13,024 bases of DNA, taken from contig PWKM01000224.1 in NCBI GenBank assembly GCA_003559755.1, positions 1 through 13,024 of the forward strand, in the 5' to 3' direction. Every line of letters begins with the position of its first letter. The stretch's first letter is position 1. The stretch comes from Planctomycetota bacterium. Lineage in GTDB: Bacteria > Planctomycetota > PUPC01. The notes under the pieces were generated by a model. The model saw nothing but the letters and a program-made list of their open reading frames with translations, did no database searches and was not told the origin of the DNA. Below are positions 12,961 to 13,024 of the stretch, in pieces. Made by a program: the position numbers and the translations under genes.

Positions 12961-13024
12961 ATGTTCAAGAACAAAGACGAGTCGGAGAAATTTCTCAAGG
13001 AAGTGGCCGACAAACTCACGGTCA
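12961..13024 (+). CDS. Start of an unrecognised gene (truncated by the window end)
   Basis: Only 21 codons are visible: MFKNKDESEKFLKEVADKLT, then V. GGGAG (12947-12951) lies 9 nt upstream of the ATG. The fragment is highly charged and probably helical and cytoplasmic; it has no signal peptide or prepilin leader. It is too short to assign. Its upstream region shares palindromes and a box with the pilin control region, so it may be co-regulated with the filament genes. Confidence 0.6.
   Translation, partial: MFKNKDESEKFLKEVADKLTV

Noticed and set aside
1..13024. CRISPR arrays, tRNA or rRNA genes, insertion sequences
   Set aside because: No regularly spaced direct repeats, tRNA-like T-loop motifs, or transposase genes with terminal repeats were seen.

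Overview
The window is a high-GC chromosomal segment from a diderm bacterium. It carries most of a type IV pilus / type II secretion-like filament machine. All structural genes lie on the plus strand, and one membrane-bound cysteine peptidase gene lies on the minus strand between the assembly genes and the pilin genes. The pilin type (short K/R-rich leader ending in Ala, FTLVELMIVLAIIAIVAAFAIPN core, about 170 aa, two tandem copies) and the rearranged pil gene order suggest a non-proteobacterial lineage. A Planctomycetota-like (PVC) or related uncultured group is my best guess. This is inference from style, and nothing in the window fixes the taxon.

Layout. (1) 1-6006: a tightly packed assembly operon. 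It encodes a GspC/PilP-like inner-membrane protein, a secretin, the PilC/GspF platform protein, a free-standing MshEN (GspE/PilB N-terminal-like) protein and the PilB/GspE extension ATPase. (2) 5998-6831, minus strand: a four-helix membrane protein with a complete C39-type peptidase catalytic site, converging on and overlapping pilB by 9 bp. (3) 6832-7580: a 749-nt non-coding control region with a perfect operator-like palindrome, a box repeated near the right end of the window, and a hairpin that covers the first pilin's ribosome binding site. (4) 7581-12590: the subunit and assembly operon, with two paralogous 171-aa major pilins, PilV/GspI-like, PilW-like and PilX-like minor pilins, then PilM, PilN and PilO. 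(5) 12591-12960: a second control region with two more copies of the operator-like palindrome, the same GTAACC/ATTTGACA box and a sigma-54-like promoter. (6) 12961 to the end: the first 21 codons of a further gene.

How it works together. The pilins and minor pilins (V, W, X) would be matured by a prepilin peptidase not encoded here. They would be assembled by PilC and PilB on the PilM-PilN-PilO-PilP-like alignment complex and leave through the secretin. No pilT (retraction), pilD or pilY1 is visible, so the window cannot say whether this is a retractile pilus or a secretion pseudopilus. The usual pilMNOPQ cluster is split: P and Q start the locus, and M, N and O end it.

The most unusual points are these: the embedded C39-like membrane peptidase; the MshEN module that is separate from PilB and better conserved than PilB's own; a PilM lacking canonical nucleotide-site acidic residues; two tandem pilins differing by a cysteine pair; and a set of shared cis elements (palindromes, boxes, candidate sigma-54 sites, RNA hairpins) that seem to tie the pilin operon to the downstream gene.
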